From NCBI RefSeq assembly GCF_000474215.1, contig NZ_BAUC01000024.1, positions 1 to 54,617 of the forward strand: a stretch of DNA of 54,617 nt, given 5' to 3'. The stretch's first letter is position 1. Each line of letters starts with the position of its first letter. This stretch comes from Edwardsiella hoshinae NBRC 105699 = ATCC 33379. GTDB lineage: Bacteria; Pseudomonadota; Gammaproteobacteria; Enterobacterales; Enterobacteriaceae. The notes under the pieces were generated by a model. It saw only the letters and a list, made by a program, of their open reading frames with translations. It made no database searches and had not been told where the DNA came from. Positions 22,403-30,310 of the stretch are shown one piece after another. A program made the position numbers and the translations under genes.

Positions 22403-22434
22403 GGATGTTTAGCCATCCAGATGTTTACACATCC
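22403..22434. promoter_or_regulatory. Candidate MetJ boxes between metE and metR
   Basis: Four contiguous 8-bp units, GGATGTTT, AGCCATCC, AGATGTTT and ACACATCC, each match 5 or 6 of 8 positions of the met box AGACGTCT. Tandem 8-bp boxes in the metE-metR interval are where MetJ represses in E. coli. The match is moderate, so this rests partly on position. Confidence 0.55.
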
Positions 22435-22498
22435 ATAATCGACAGGTAGTGTAGAGGACTCAAGCGCAATCTGTTCACACATTGATTGAAGGTTTCTC

Positions 22499-23461
22499 AT
22501 GATCGAACTGAAACACCTCCGGACGCTTCAAGCGCTACATCGCTATGGCTCGCTGGCCGCCGCCGCCGCCCAGCTACACCAGACTCAGTCAGCCTTGTCC
22601 CACCAGTTTAGTGATCTGGAGCAGCGTTTGGGATACCGCCTGTTCGTGCGTAAGAGTCAACCCTTGCGCTTGACTCCCCAGGGAGAAACCTTACTGGCTT
22701 TGGCGCAACACGTGTTGCCGCAAGTTCAACAGGCATTGCAGCAGTGCCAGGCACCGGCATGCCAGACGTTGCGTCTGGCTATCGAGTGTCACAGTTGCAT
22801 TCAATGGCTGACGCCAGCCCTGAACCAGTTTCAGGCCGCCTTCCCTCAGGTGACGCTCGACTTCCATTCCGGCGTCACCTTCAATCCACAGCCAGCGCTG
22901 CAACGTGGTGAGCTGGATCTGGTGCTCACCTCCGATATCCTGCCGCGCAGTACCCTGCACTACGCGTCACTCTTCGACTATGAGGTGCGTCTGGTGATGG
23001 CACCTAGTCACCCACTGGCACGGCGGGCGATGATCCGCCCGCAGGATCTGGCACAAGAGACGCTGTTGATCTATCCGGTGGCGCATCAACGCCTGGATAT
23101 CTGGAGTCATTTTCTACAGCCGAACGGTATTACACCGCGCTGGAAACCGGTCGATAATACGTTGCTACTGCTACAGATGGTGGCCGCGGGGATGGGCGTC
23201 GCCGCCCTACCGCATTGGGTCGCCGATAACGGCGAGCGTCAGGGAGCCTTGCTCACCCGGCCATTAGGCGGGGGGCTGTGGCGACGGCTATATGCGGCGC
23301 TCCGCACCGGCGAACAACGCCAACCGGTGATGCACAGCTTTATTCAGCAGACACGCCGCCATGCCTGCGATCAGCTGCCGTTTGTGCGCGATGTGGCACG
23401 ACCCAGCGCCGGTGTACCCAGAGTGACAGGGCGATCACCGTCCCCCCCAGCGTCAGTCTGA
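22499..23461 (+). CDS. metR: LysR-type transcriptional regulator MetR
   Basis: MetR activates metE and other methionine genes, with homocysteine as co-effector. The 320-residue protein has the LysR helix-turn-helix ([52 protein letters not shown], from residue 1) and the effector domain; E. coli MetR is 317 residues. Its last 122 bp are antisense to the 3' end of bioP. The C-terminal [13 protein letters not shown] resembles the E. coli tail, so the overlap is genuine rather than a misread stop. GAAGG precedes ATG 22499. Confidence 0.95.
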   Translation: MIELKHLRTLQALHRYGSLAAAAAQLHQTQSALSHQFSDLEQRLGYRLFVRKSQPLRLTPQGETLLALAQHVLPQVQQALQQCQAPACQTLRLAIECHSCIQWLTPALNQFQAAFPQVTLDFHSGVTFNPQPALQRGELDLVLTSDILPRSTLHYASLFDYEVRLVMAPSHPLARRAMIRPQDLAQETLLIYPVAHQRLDIWSHFLQPNGITPRWKPVDNTLLLLQMVAAGMGVAALPHWVADNGERQGALLTRPLGGGLWRRLYAALRTGEQRQPVMHSFIQQTRRHACDQLPFVRDVARPSAGVPRVTGRSPSPPASV

Positions 23462-24275
23462 GCCAGTCGGGATGCTGCTGCCAAATGGCGAGGTTGACCA
23501 GCAGCCCAGCCGGGATCAACGCATTGTTCATGATCGCCAGAGTGCCGGCATCCACCTGAGTGGCGCCGTAGTTCCACATGAAATATCCCAGCCCTGAGGC
23601 TCCGATACCTAGCCACAGCAAGATCCCCCACTGCACCGGCGTGCTGGGAAGTTGCTGAACATTGCCATACAGCCACCAGGCGGGAAGTGCCACCGCCAGC
23701 GCCCCCAAGTAGAACCAGGAGAAGGCGCGATACTGAGGCAACGGCATCACTTCCATCAGGCGCTTATATCCCACCTGCCCTAGCGCGAAGCATAGGTTGG
23801 CCCCCTGGATCAGAGCGAAGCCAAACAGAAATTGTGAGCTAAGCGGGTTATAACGGATGATCAACGCCCCCAGAACCGCCAGCAGGGCACTGCCCAGATA
23901 ACCAGGACGCAAACGTCGTCCTTGTAACAGATCGTAGATCAGCGTGACATATAACGGTGTCATGATGGTGAACAGTAACACCTCTGGCACTGTCAGATAG
24001 AGGAACGCGGGATAGTAGAACAGGTACATTAGCCCCAATTGACAGGCACCAACCGACATATACGCCAGCGCCTGACGCGGACGGACTCCCCGCCAACGAA
24101 GAAAGGGCAGGAAAACCAGCGCCGCCAACGCGACACGCACCAATACAGCAAACCAGCTATCGACCTGGCCCGCCAGATAGACACCGATCAGACTAAAGGA
24201 AAAGGCCCACAATAGCGTGGTCATCAGCAACAGCAACACGACAGCGATCCATCCATTATCTTCGATGGGCGCCAT
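23340..24275 (-). CDS. bioP: Biotin transporter BioP (YigM), EamA family
   Basis: This 311-residue drug/metabolite-transporter protein with about ten membrane helices is the counterpart of E. coli YigM/BioP, a high-affinity biotin importer. Strongly matching segments include [27 protein letters not shown] near the start, [21 protein letters not shown] and the tail [20 protein letters not shown]. The position beside metR is also conserved. I use ATG 24275; the frame opens three codons earlier at a TTG. The 3' end lies opposite the metR coding sequence. Confidence 0.92.
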   Translation of the reverse strand: MAPIEDNGWIAVVLLLLMTTLLWAFSFSLIGVYLAGQVDSWFAVLVRVALAALVFLPFLRWRGVRPRQALAYMSVGACQLGLMYLFYYPAFLYLTVPEVLLFTIMTPLYVTLIYDLLQGRRLRPGYLGSALLAVLGALIIRYNPLSSQFLFGFALIQGANLCFALGQVGYKRLMEVMPLPQYRAFSWFYLGALAVALPAWWLYGNVQQLPSTPVQWGILLWLGIGASGLGYFMWNYGATQVDAGTLAIMNNALIPAGLLVNLAIWQQHPDWLRLTLGGTVIALSLWVHRRWVVPHRAQTAADRRHGGVSAE

Positions 24276-24349
24276 TCTACCCAAGGACGCGGCACGCCGC
24301 CGTGCGGAGTTGGTTTACCGATGAACAACAATTCGGCTATCACACGCGT

Positions 24350-25483
24350 TTAGCGCTTGCGCGACAGTTGTACGCTATCCTGTTCCCGCGCGAACTCGGC
24401 CAAACGATCGAAATCGCGCCAGGTGTAATAGGCGGCGGGCGTGGGTAGGCGCTTCATCGCATCGCCCGTTAACAGGCGCAACTCACCTAAATCGGCCAGA
24501 TCATAGTGATACAGCCGGGTCGGCAGCATCAGGCGTAGTGGTGGCGCCAGTTCGCCAGGCACCGGTGTCGGCAGGCGATCGACCGCGGTGTCGTAGTTAC
24601 GTTTCAGCACCAGAAATTTCTGCGGCACCGCCTGATGACTGTCCCACCAGCGGCCATCCAGCATGTCAAACTGAAAACGCGTCAATACGGCAGGTTGTGC
24701 CTGGAGCTGGCACAATGCCTGAGGTAACAGCGTCATCATCGCGGCGTTGTATTGCCCCATCGAGGCCAGATGCCCATTCAGGATCAACTGCAACGCCAGG
24801 CGTGTCCCCAACAGATTGGAATACAGATCCTCCGGGGAAAAAGCCGACACTCCCTCGGAAAAGCCACGGATCGACTCGTAACCATACCACTGAGCGATCT
24901 CGTGCCAGGCCGCCACCTGAAATGCCAGCCGCGCCGCCAAGTAGGCCGCCAGAGTATAGCGCTCCTGCGCCTCCATCGGTGGAGTAAAGGCGTTGAACAC
25001 CAGCCAGCGCTGCGCCAACTCATCGCCCAGATCCAACTGAAATGCCTGACCGAGGCGTGGATAGAGTTGACTAAAAATATAGGCCGTCATATCGGCGCTA
25101 TCACGCACATGCGCCATATCGATAAAACCGCCCCGTCGCGTATACAATAGGCCATTGTGTTCATTGCCCAGCCCGGCCAAGCTGGCCAAAGCGCCGAACA
25201 GGCTGTCGTTGTAACGGTGGTTGCCCAGCGTATCCGCTTCAATCACGTTGTTCAGCCGGTAAAAAGGGATCGGAACCCCCAATGCTTCGGCGTTAAGGTC
25301 ATAACCGAAGGCGCAGCAAGGGCGTAAGCCATCCGGGGGCGGCAATGGCGCGCTCACTGGCCAAGCGTGTGTCGCCTGTTGCGGCTGCAACTGCGCCAAG
25401 TCGAGACTCATCGGCAATCCGAAGGCGCCAGCCGTAGCGCTGCAAAGCAGCAGCAACGCGCACCATCCCCGTAGCGTTCCCAT
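24350..25483 (-). CDS. Exported DUF4056-like protein of unknown function
   Basis: The 377-residue protein starts with a signal peptide (about residues 1-20, likely cleaved after ATAGA). It resembles DUF4056 proteins of gamma-proteobacteria; I recognise the family from memory and cannot search. A Cys-Cys pair lies just inside the mature protein (LRPCCAFGYDL). Two acidic/histidine clusters stand out: GFIDMAHVRDSADMTAY (about 115-131) and AAWHEIAQWYGYESI (about 190-204), followed by GVSAFSPEDLYSNLLGTRLAL. The H/D/E residues could bind a metal, but no known catalytic motif such as HExxH is complete. It is the last gene of a three-gene operon; ATG 25483 overlaps the stop of the preceding gene as TGATG. 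It is probably periplasmic. Confidence 0.8.
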   Translation of the reverse strand: MGTLRGWCALLLLCSATAGAFGLPMSLDLAQLQPQQATHAWPVSAPLPPPDGLRPCCAFGYDLNAEALGVPIPFYRLNNVIEADTLGNHRYNDSLFGALASLAGLGNEHNGLLYTRRGGFIDMAHVRDSADMTAYIFSQLYPRLGQAFQLDLGDELAQRWLVFNAFTPPMEAQERYTLAAYLAARLAFQVAAWHEIAQWYGYESIRGFSEGVSAFSPEDLYSNLLGTRLALQLILNGHLASMGQYNAAMMTLLPQALCQLQAQPAVLTRFQFDMLDGRWWDSHQAVPQKFLVLKRNYDTAVDRLPTPVPGELAPPLRLMLPTRLYHYDLADLGELRLLTGDAMKRLPTPAAYYTWRDFDRLAEFAREQDSVQLSRKR

Positions 25484-26616
25484 CAAAACGCCTCTCCCAC
25501 CTGAAAATAAAAGCCGCTGCTCGCACGGCCAATACCATAATCCAAACGAATATTAATGCCCGGCTTAAAGGCAAACCGGTAACCGACGCCGATGGTCGGC
25601 AACCAACGGCTGCTCCCCAGCTCACGCACATTAGGCCCCATGGTGCCGGCCCCCCCCCAAACGACAACGCCATGGCGCCAATTCAGCTTCTGCCGGTATT
25701 CCAACTGCGAACTGATCAAATTACGATCACGATAACGTCCCTGGTAATAGCCGCGCATCCGCTGATCGCTGCCTAGCGATGGCAACATGTTCCATGGTAC
25801 ATCACCCTGGGTAAACTCCCCATCAACCTCCCAGGCCAGCACACGTTGCTCATCCAAAGCATGGTAAGCGCTAAAGCGTGCCATGATGTTATCGAAGCGC
25901 GTATCGCTGCCCACCTCCGGCATGTAGTGGGTATAGCGCAAGCTCGCCAACATACCGCGGCGGGGATTGGGAACGAAATCTCGGCTGTCATACTGAAGTG
26001 ACAGGCTCGGTCCAGAGCTGGATACGGCGCGACCATAAGGGATCTGTGCCAGGCGATCGGTCGACTTGACGTCGGCAGCATGCATCATCGACAGCGACCA
26101 GCCCATACCGACGTACGTCTGGTTCGCCAGACGGTAGAGGACGTCAGGCTGCAAGCGCAGCGACTGCGCCGTGTACTTCTGCCGGCCATCGTCGTCGGCA
26201 CCCGCTCGGAAGCCTTGCCCCCAATAGTAGGTCGGCGTGTCACTGATTCCACCAGTGATAAAAATACGCCACTGATCATCGGCGAAGAAACTGTAGTTAC
26301 GAAGCCCCAAACCGAAAGCGCCGGTCGAGCTGATATAACCGCTGAGGGTGATGCTGGAGTTTTGGCTCACCGTATCCGTCGCATCGGGTCGATAGAGCCC
26401 CGCTACCGCCGCGCCTAACCCAAGCCCCAGCTCGGGATTGAAGAATGGCCCCGGTAACACTCCCCAATCGATCCCCTTGTCGGGGTCGAAACGATCGTCA
26501 CCGCCCAATTGCGTCAACCAGCTATCAACCTGCGCACGTGTCGGTAACAACGCCGCGGCTCCCGCCAACGGCGAGAGCGTGCAGAGCAGAGTCAACCCAC
26601 GCAGGAGATAACGCAT
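25483..26616 (-). CDS. Omp85/BamA-like outer-membrane barrel lacking POTRA domains
   Basis: The 377-residue protein has a signal peptide (cleavage near AGAAA, residues 18-22), a short linker, and a barrel entry segment GPFFNPELGLGLGAAVAGLYRP (about 55-76). The rest looks like alternating beta strands. The segment MRGYYQGRYRDRN (about residues 288-300) resembles the conserved lid-loop motif of Omp85 proteins, and the C-terminal GFYFQVGEAF ends in phenylalanine, as expected for Bam-dependent insertion. POTRA domains are absent, so it is a bacterial-surface-antigen-type barrel rather than BamA or TamA. A run of nine G lies in codons 320-323. It is coupled by TGATG overlaps to both neighbouring genes. 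Confidence 0.82.
   Translation of the reverse strand: MRYLLRGLTLLCTLSPLAGAAALLPTRAQVDSWLTQLGGDDRFDPDKGIDWGVLPGPFFNPELGLGLGAAVAGLYRPDATDTVSQNSSITLSGYISSTGAFGLGLRNYSFFADDQWRIFITGGISDTPTYYWGQGFRAGADDDGRQKYTAQSLRLQPDVLYRLANQTYVGMGWSLSMMHAADVKSTDRLAQIPYGRAVSSSGPSLSLQYDSRDFVPNPRRGMLASLRYTHYMPEVGSDTRFDNIMARFSAYHALDEQRVLAWEVDGEFTQGDVPWNMLPSLGSDQRMRGYYQGRYRDRNLISSQLEYRQKLNWRHGVVVWGGAGTMGPNVRELGSSRWLPTIGVGYRFAFKPGINIRLDYGIGRASSGFYFQVGEAF
25650..25658 (-). repeat. Homopolymeric G9 tract in the Omp85-like gene
   Basis: Nine consecutive G on the coding strand encode the end of Trp320 through the first base of Ala323. The frame is open with nine. Adding one G gives a TAA stop a few codons later. Losing one G shifts into a frame that runs on to about 25299 inside the next gene. 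This is the typical layout of a slippage-prone contingency tract. Confidence 0.95.
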
Positions 26617-27650
26617 CAGAAGCGATACTCTCCGGCGATGAAGAAGCTATTACGCTCGGCGAAGCCCACTTCGGTCGTCAGGTTAAAGTTACGGGTGATT
26701 TCATACTGTGCGCCAATCAGCACGTTCCACGGCGACGACAGATGCTGGCGTACATCGAAGCGACCTTGCCCTTTTGTATTCACCAAATCAATCATTCCCT
26801 GTAGCTCTGACGGCATCGACAGATCGTTAATGTTGCCCTTGAACTCCTGCTGTACATCCTGGTACATGCTGCCGACCCACAGGCTAAGCTTGCCGTTAGG
26901 CAACCCGATGGTATCGATGCCGGGGGTGATGAAGCGGTAACCGACACGCGGCGACAGGGTGAAGGCGTCGATGCTACCGTCGAGAATATCGAAGCGGGTC
27001 TGGGTATAGTTCATATCGACCAGACCGAACCAGTTACCATAGCCGCCGGCGAAAACCGTACCGGCACCGTAGGTAGTTCCCTTAAAATTCAGTTTAAAAT
27101 CGATATTGCTATACAGTGTATGACCATCTCTCAGTAAAACATCGATCTTAGATAGCGAGCTACCTCGCGTATGACCCACTACCCCATAAATATTCATAAA
27201 CGGGAATAGCCACGCATCCAGCTTGATCGTCTCGGTCTTACTCTGTTGACGAGTATTACCCACTTTAATATTAATAAAATCAGATGGTAATGGCACTCCC
27301 GGCAGCCCTGGGAAAGATGGTATTTCTAACCCACTAAAACTAATGCTATCCACCACGATATTCTGGCGCATATTCATATAGTTAACATTAATACCGAAGG
27401 GCTCGGGCAGTTCGTAGCCGCGTGCGCGCGCCTCGTCCCCCCAGATGGGCAACAGCGAACGCTCAACCGGCGACTCGCTAGACTGCGCTGGAACAGAGGA
27501 TTTGCTGCCCGCCGTGTGGGTCTGTTGTGGCAGACCATAGTAAGTAGGGAGAGTGGCACTAACTTCAGACGGGATCTCCTGCGTAGCCGCATGGACAACA
27601 CCGCTCATCAGTACGCCAGACAGGCAGAACAGCAATGCGCGATTATTCAT
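26616..27650 (-). CDS. Outer-membrane beta-barrel protein of unknown function
   Basis: The 344-residue protein has a signal peptide (MNNRALLFCLSGVLMSGVVHA, cleaved after VHA), a Ser/Pro/Gln-rich linker to about residue 65, and then many alternating amphipathic stretches ending in FIAGEYRF. The terminal phenylalanine and aromatic-rich strands indicate a porin-like or receptor barrel. I do not recognise a named family. It is the first gene of the operon; its TGA overlaps the next ATG as TGATG. Around 27060-27380 the DNA is visibly richer in A and T than its neighbours, which hints at transfer or a different selective history. A TGTTATACT promoter element lies about 53 bp upstream. Confidence 0.8.
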   Translation of the reverse strand: MNNRALLFCLSGVLMSGVVHAATQEIPSEVSATLPTYYGLPQQTHTAGSKSSVPAQSSESPVERSLLPIWGDEARARGYELPEPFGINVNYMNMRQNIVVDSISFSGLEIPSFPGLPGVPLPSDFINIKVGNTRQQSKTETIKLDAWLFPFMNIYGVVGHTRGSSLSKIDVLLRDGHTLYSNIDFKLNFKGTTYGAGTVFAGGYGNWFGLVDMNYTQTRFDILDGSIDAFTLSPRVGYRFITPGIDTIGLPNGKLSLWVGSMYQDVQQEFKGNINDLSMPSELQGMIDLVNTKGQGRFDVRQHLSSPWNVLIGAQYEITRNFNLTTEVGFAERNSFFIAGEYRF

Positions 27651-27702
27651 TTTGTTAAGGTGATAAATAATAAATATGGATAGGAATAAAAAGTAGGTGC
27701 GG

Positions 27703-27711
27703 AGTATAACA
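27703..27711 (-). promoter_or_regulatory. Extended -10 promoter of the envelope operon
   Basis: TGTTATACT (read leftward) is a TG-n-TATACT extended -10 element with no good -35 hexamer 17 bp upstream. It is followed by an AT-rich leader of about 45 nt before the ATG at 27650. It lies between the zntA hairpin and the first gene of the operon. Confidence 0.55.
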
Positions 27712-27735
27712 GTAAATGAGTGTAATTTCGTGCAA

Positions 27736-27775
27736 CATAACGTGCGTATCCCCCGCAGGTGATACGCACGTTATG
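27736..27775. terminator. Strong inverted repeat after zntA
   Basis: CATAACGTGCGTATC (27736-27750) and GATACGCACGTTATG (27761-27775) form a perfect 15-bp stem with a 10-nt loop, starting two bases beyond the zntA stop codon. There is no T-run, so it may be a terminator aided by Rho, a 3'-stabilising structure, or an operator for the envelope operon downstream. Confidence 0.6.
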
Positions 27776-27777
27776 AC

Positions 27778-30090
27778 TTAGCGCCGACGCAAGAGACGCA
27801 AGGCGTTGGCCGTCACCAAGGCCGTCGCACCGGAGTCGGCTAATACCGCCAACCACAGCCCGGTGATCCCTAGCAGGCTGGTGATCAAGAAAATCCCTTT
27901 CAGTCCCAAGGCTAAGGTGATGTTCTGACGAATATTGGCATGGGTCGCCCGCGACAGGGTGATCATCTGTGCCAGCCCCAGCAGACGATTATGGGTAAGC
28001 GCCGCATCCGCGCTCTCCAAGGCCACATCGGTCCCTCCACCCATGGCGATGCCGATACTGGCCGCCTTCATCGCCGGCGCATCGTTGATACCATCGCCGA
28101 CCATCGCAGTCTGCGCGCGTTGGCTAAGCGCCTCTACCTCACGTACCTTATCCTCCGGCAACAAGCTGGCACGGTATGCAATACCCAACGAGCCAGCGAT
28201 AGCCGCTGCCGCACGCGGATTATCCCCCGTCAACATCACGGCCTCGATCCCCAGCGCACGTAATGCATCCAGCGCTTCGCGCGCATCCGGGCGCAAGGTA
28301 TCGCTCATGGCGATCACCCCGATGGCCTGACTATCATGCAACACGACCACCACCGTCTGCCCAAGCGCCTCCCAGGCGGTAATCTGCGCCAACATACTTT
28401 CAGATAATATGTCGCTTTCCAAACGCCCCGGTGCCACCACCTGCACCCGCACGCCATCGACCCAGCCCTCGACACCCACACCCGCGCGCGCCTGGCAGGC
28501 CTCAGCCTGCACCACGGCCAGTCCCCGTTGCTCACAGGCCTGGAGCACCGCCTTGGCCAGCGGGTGATGAGAGCCGACCTCCACTGCCGCCGCCAACGTC
28601 AACACCCGTTCGGCAGAGACGCCATCCCGTGCGCTCACCGCACTCACTTGCGGCGCGCCTTGCGTCAGGGTACCGGTTTTGTCAAAAGCGATGGTACGCA
28701 CCCGCCCCAACTGCTCCAGCGCCGCGCCGCCTTTAATTAACGCGCCGTGACGCGAGGCGGCAGCCAAGCCGGAGGTGATGGCCGCCGGCGTCGAAATCAC
28801 TAGGGCGCATGGACAACCGATCAATAACAGCGTCAGCCCACGGTAGATCCAAGTATCCCAGGGCTGGGCAAAGGCCAATGGCGGGATCAGGATCACCAGC
28901 AACGCCAACAACATCACCGCCGGCGTATAGAAGCGACTAAAACGATCGAGGAAGCGCTCAATCGGCGCGCGACGCTCTTCCGCTTCCTCAATCAGTTGCA
29001 AGATCCGATCAATGGCGTTCTGCCCGGGCTGGGAAATTACCCGTAGACGACATACCCGATCGACCACCAGCGCCCCAGCCGGGACGCGCTCGCCTCGCTG
29101 ACGCTCCACCGGTAGCGACTCTCCGGTCAGCGCACTCTCATCGAAGCTAACGCCATCTTGCAACAGTTCGGCGTCGGCGGGTAAGCGCCCGCCAGGGGCG
29201 ACCTCAATCACCATATCAGGGCGCAATGCGGCGACCGGCAGTGTGCGCCGCTCTCCCTGCACAATCACCAGCGCCTCATCCGGCACCAACGCCATCAGAG
29301 CGCTCACCCCCTTGCGCGCCCGGTTGGCGGCGTAAGACTCCAAGCGCTCCCCCAGCATGAACAGCAGCAGTACCATCGCTGCCTCTTCCGTCGCGCCGAT
29401 AAACAAGGCGCCCAACGCGGCGACACTCATCAGAGTCTCGATGGCGAAGTAGCTGCCACTACGTATCAGCCTGAGCGCTTTCAGCGCGATCGGCGCTAAA
29501 CCGACCAAGGTGGTCGCGATAAAGGCCACCCGCCCCCACTGCGGATTCACCCACTCGAGGGCATAACTCAGCGACATCAGCCCGACCAAGAGCAGCAGCG
29601 GAGCTGCCTCGCGCCAATGCCACGCCACGCCTTGCGTCGGCCTAGTCCCGGCGGCTTGCAGACTAAATCCGGCCTGACGTACCGCCCGCTCTACCGCTGT
29701 TGAGATATCTTGCTGAGCATCCACCACCAGACGTTGCGTGGCGAACAACACCGCGGCACGCTCCACACCAGCAAGCTGGCTGACTGCCGTCTCGATCTTC
29801 CGTGCACAGCTGGGGCAATCCATTCCGGTTATCTGCCAGCTAAAACGCTGACGTCCGGAGGTCAGTGGCGGTAGGGGGTGAGGATCGGCGTCCTCCTCGG
29901 CGCCGTCATGACCATGCACAGCCAGACAACAAGCACCGTCGCTTGCAGGGGCCAACGGTGACGCCATGTGGATCGTCAACCCGCGTTTTCCTTGACTCGG
30001 GCGGCTGCAACCATGTTGTGTCGCCGCATGCTGATGGCCGCAACCACAGGCCGCGTCAACGCCATTTGCATGAATAGGGTTATGGGTCAT
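27778..30090 (-). CDS. zntA: Zn(II)/Cd(II)/Pb(II)-exporting P-type ATPase ZntA
   Basis: ZntA pumps zinc, cadmium and lead out of the cytoplasm. The 770-residue protein has an N-terminal Cys/His-rich extension (ACGCGHQH, GACCLAVHGHD), one HMA domain with GMDCPSCARKIE, the transport motif IGCPCALVIST, the phosphorylation motif DKTGTLTQG, and the hinge MVGDGINDAPAM. It is longer than E. coli ZntA (732), mostly at the N terminus. I chose ATG 30090, preceded directly by AGGAGGAGGT; the open frame extends a further 56 codons through the promoter and is not coding. A ZntR-type promoter lies upstream. Confidence 0.96.
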   Translation of the reverse strand: MTHNPIHANGVDAACGCGHQHAATQHGCSRPSQGKRGLTIHMASPLAPASDGACCLAVHGHDGAEEDADPHPLPPLTSGRQRFSWQITGMDCPSCARKIETAVSQLAGVERAAVLFATQRLVVDAQQDISTAVERAVRQAGFSLQAAGTRPTQGVAWHWREAAPLLLLVGLMSLSYALEWVNPQWGRVAFIATTLVGLAPIALKALRLIRSGSYFAIETLMSVAALGALFIGATEEAAMVLLLFMLGERLESYAANRARKGVSALMALVPDEALVIVQGERRTLPVAALRPDMVIEVAPGGRLPADAELLQDGVSFDESALTGESLPVERQRGERVPAGALVVDRVCRLRVISQPGQNAIDRILQLIEEAEERRAPIERFLDRFSRFYTPAVMLLALLVILIPPLAFAQPWDTWIYRGLTLLLIGCPCALVISTPAAITSGLAAASRHGALIKGGAALEQLGRVRTIAFDKTGTLTQGAPQVSAVSARDGVSAERVLTLAAAVEVGSHHPLAKAVLQACEQRGLAVVQAEACQARAGVGVEGWVDGVRVQVVAPGRLESDILSESMLAQITAWEALGQTVVVVLHDSQAIGVIAMSDTLRPDAREALDALRALGIEAVMLTGDNPRAAAAIAGSLGIAYRASLLPEDKVREVEALSQRAQTAMVGDGINDAPAMKAASIGIAMGGGTDVALESADAALTHNRLLGLAQMITLSRATHANIRQNITLALGLKGIFLITSLLGITGLWLAVLADSGATALVTANALRLLRRR

Positions 30091-30130
30091 ACCTCCTCCT
30101 CGCATCGTTCCCCATATCGCGTTATTGCCC

Positions 30131-30162
30131 ACTCTACAGGTTGGAGTCGACTCTAGAGTCAA
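30131..30162 (-). promoter_or_regulatory. ZntR-regulated zntA promoter
   Basis: Reading leftward, TTGACT (30162-30157) and TAGAGT (30136-30131) are separated by 20 bp, the overlong spacer typical of MerR-family promoters. The spacer contains GAGTCGACTCC, identical in its core to the E. coli ZntR operator. The distal half of the dyad (AACCTGT) is degenerate compared with the E. coli palindrome. Confidence 0.9.
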
Positions 30163-30310
30163 GACGCAAATGAGAAATATTCTTTTTCTACTGCTAGCAC
30201 CTGTGCGAGTTGACAATATCGAGGTCAGAAAGCCACCGCCAAACCATGCTGGCGGCACGATTTTTTGTTACACTGAATGACTCCGATAAAGAGTTTATAT
30301 TTCATTGAAA

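Noticed and set aside
30091-30258. 56-codon N-terminal extension of zntA
   Set aside because: It runs through the ZntR promoter; an excellent ribosome site immediately precedes ATG 30090.
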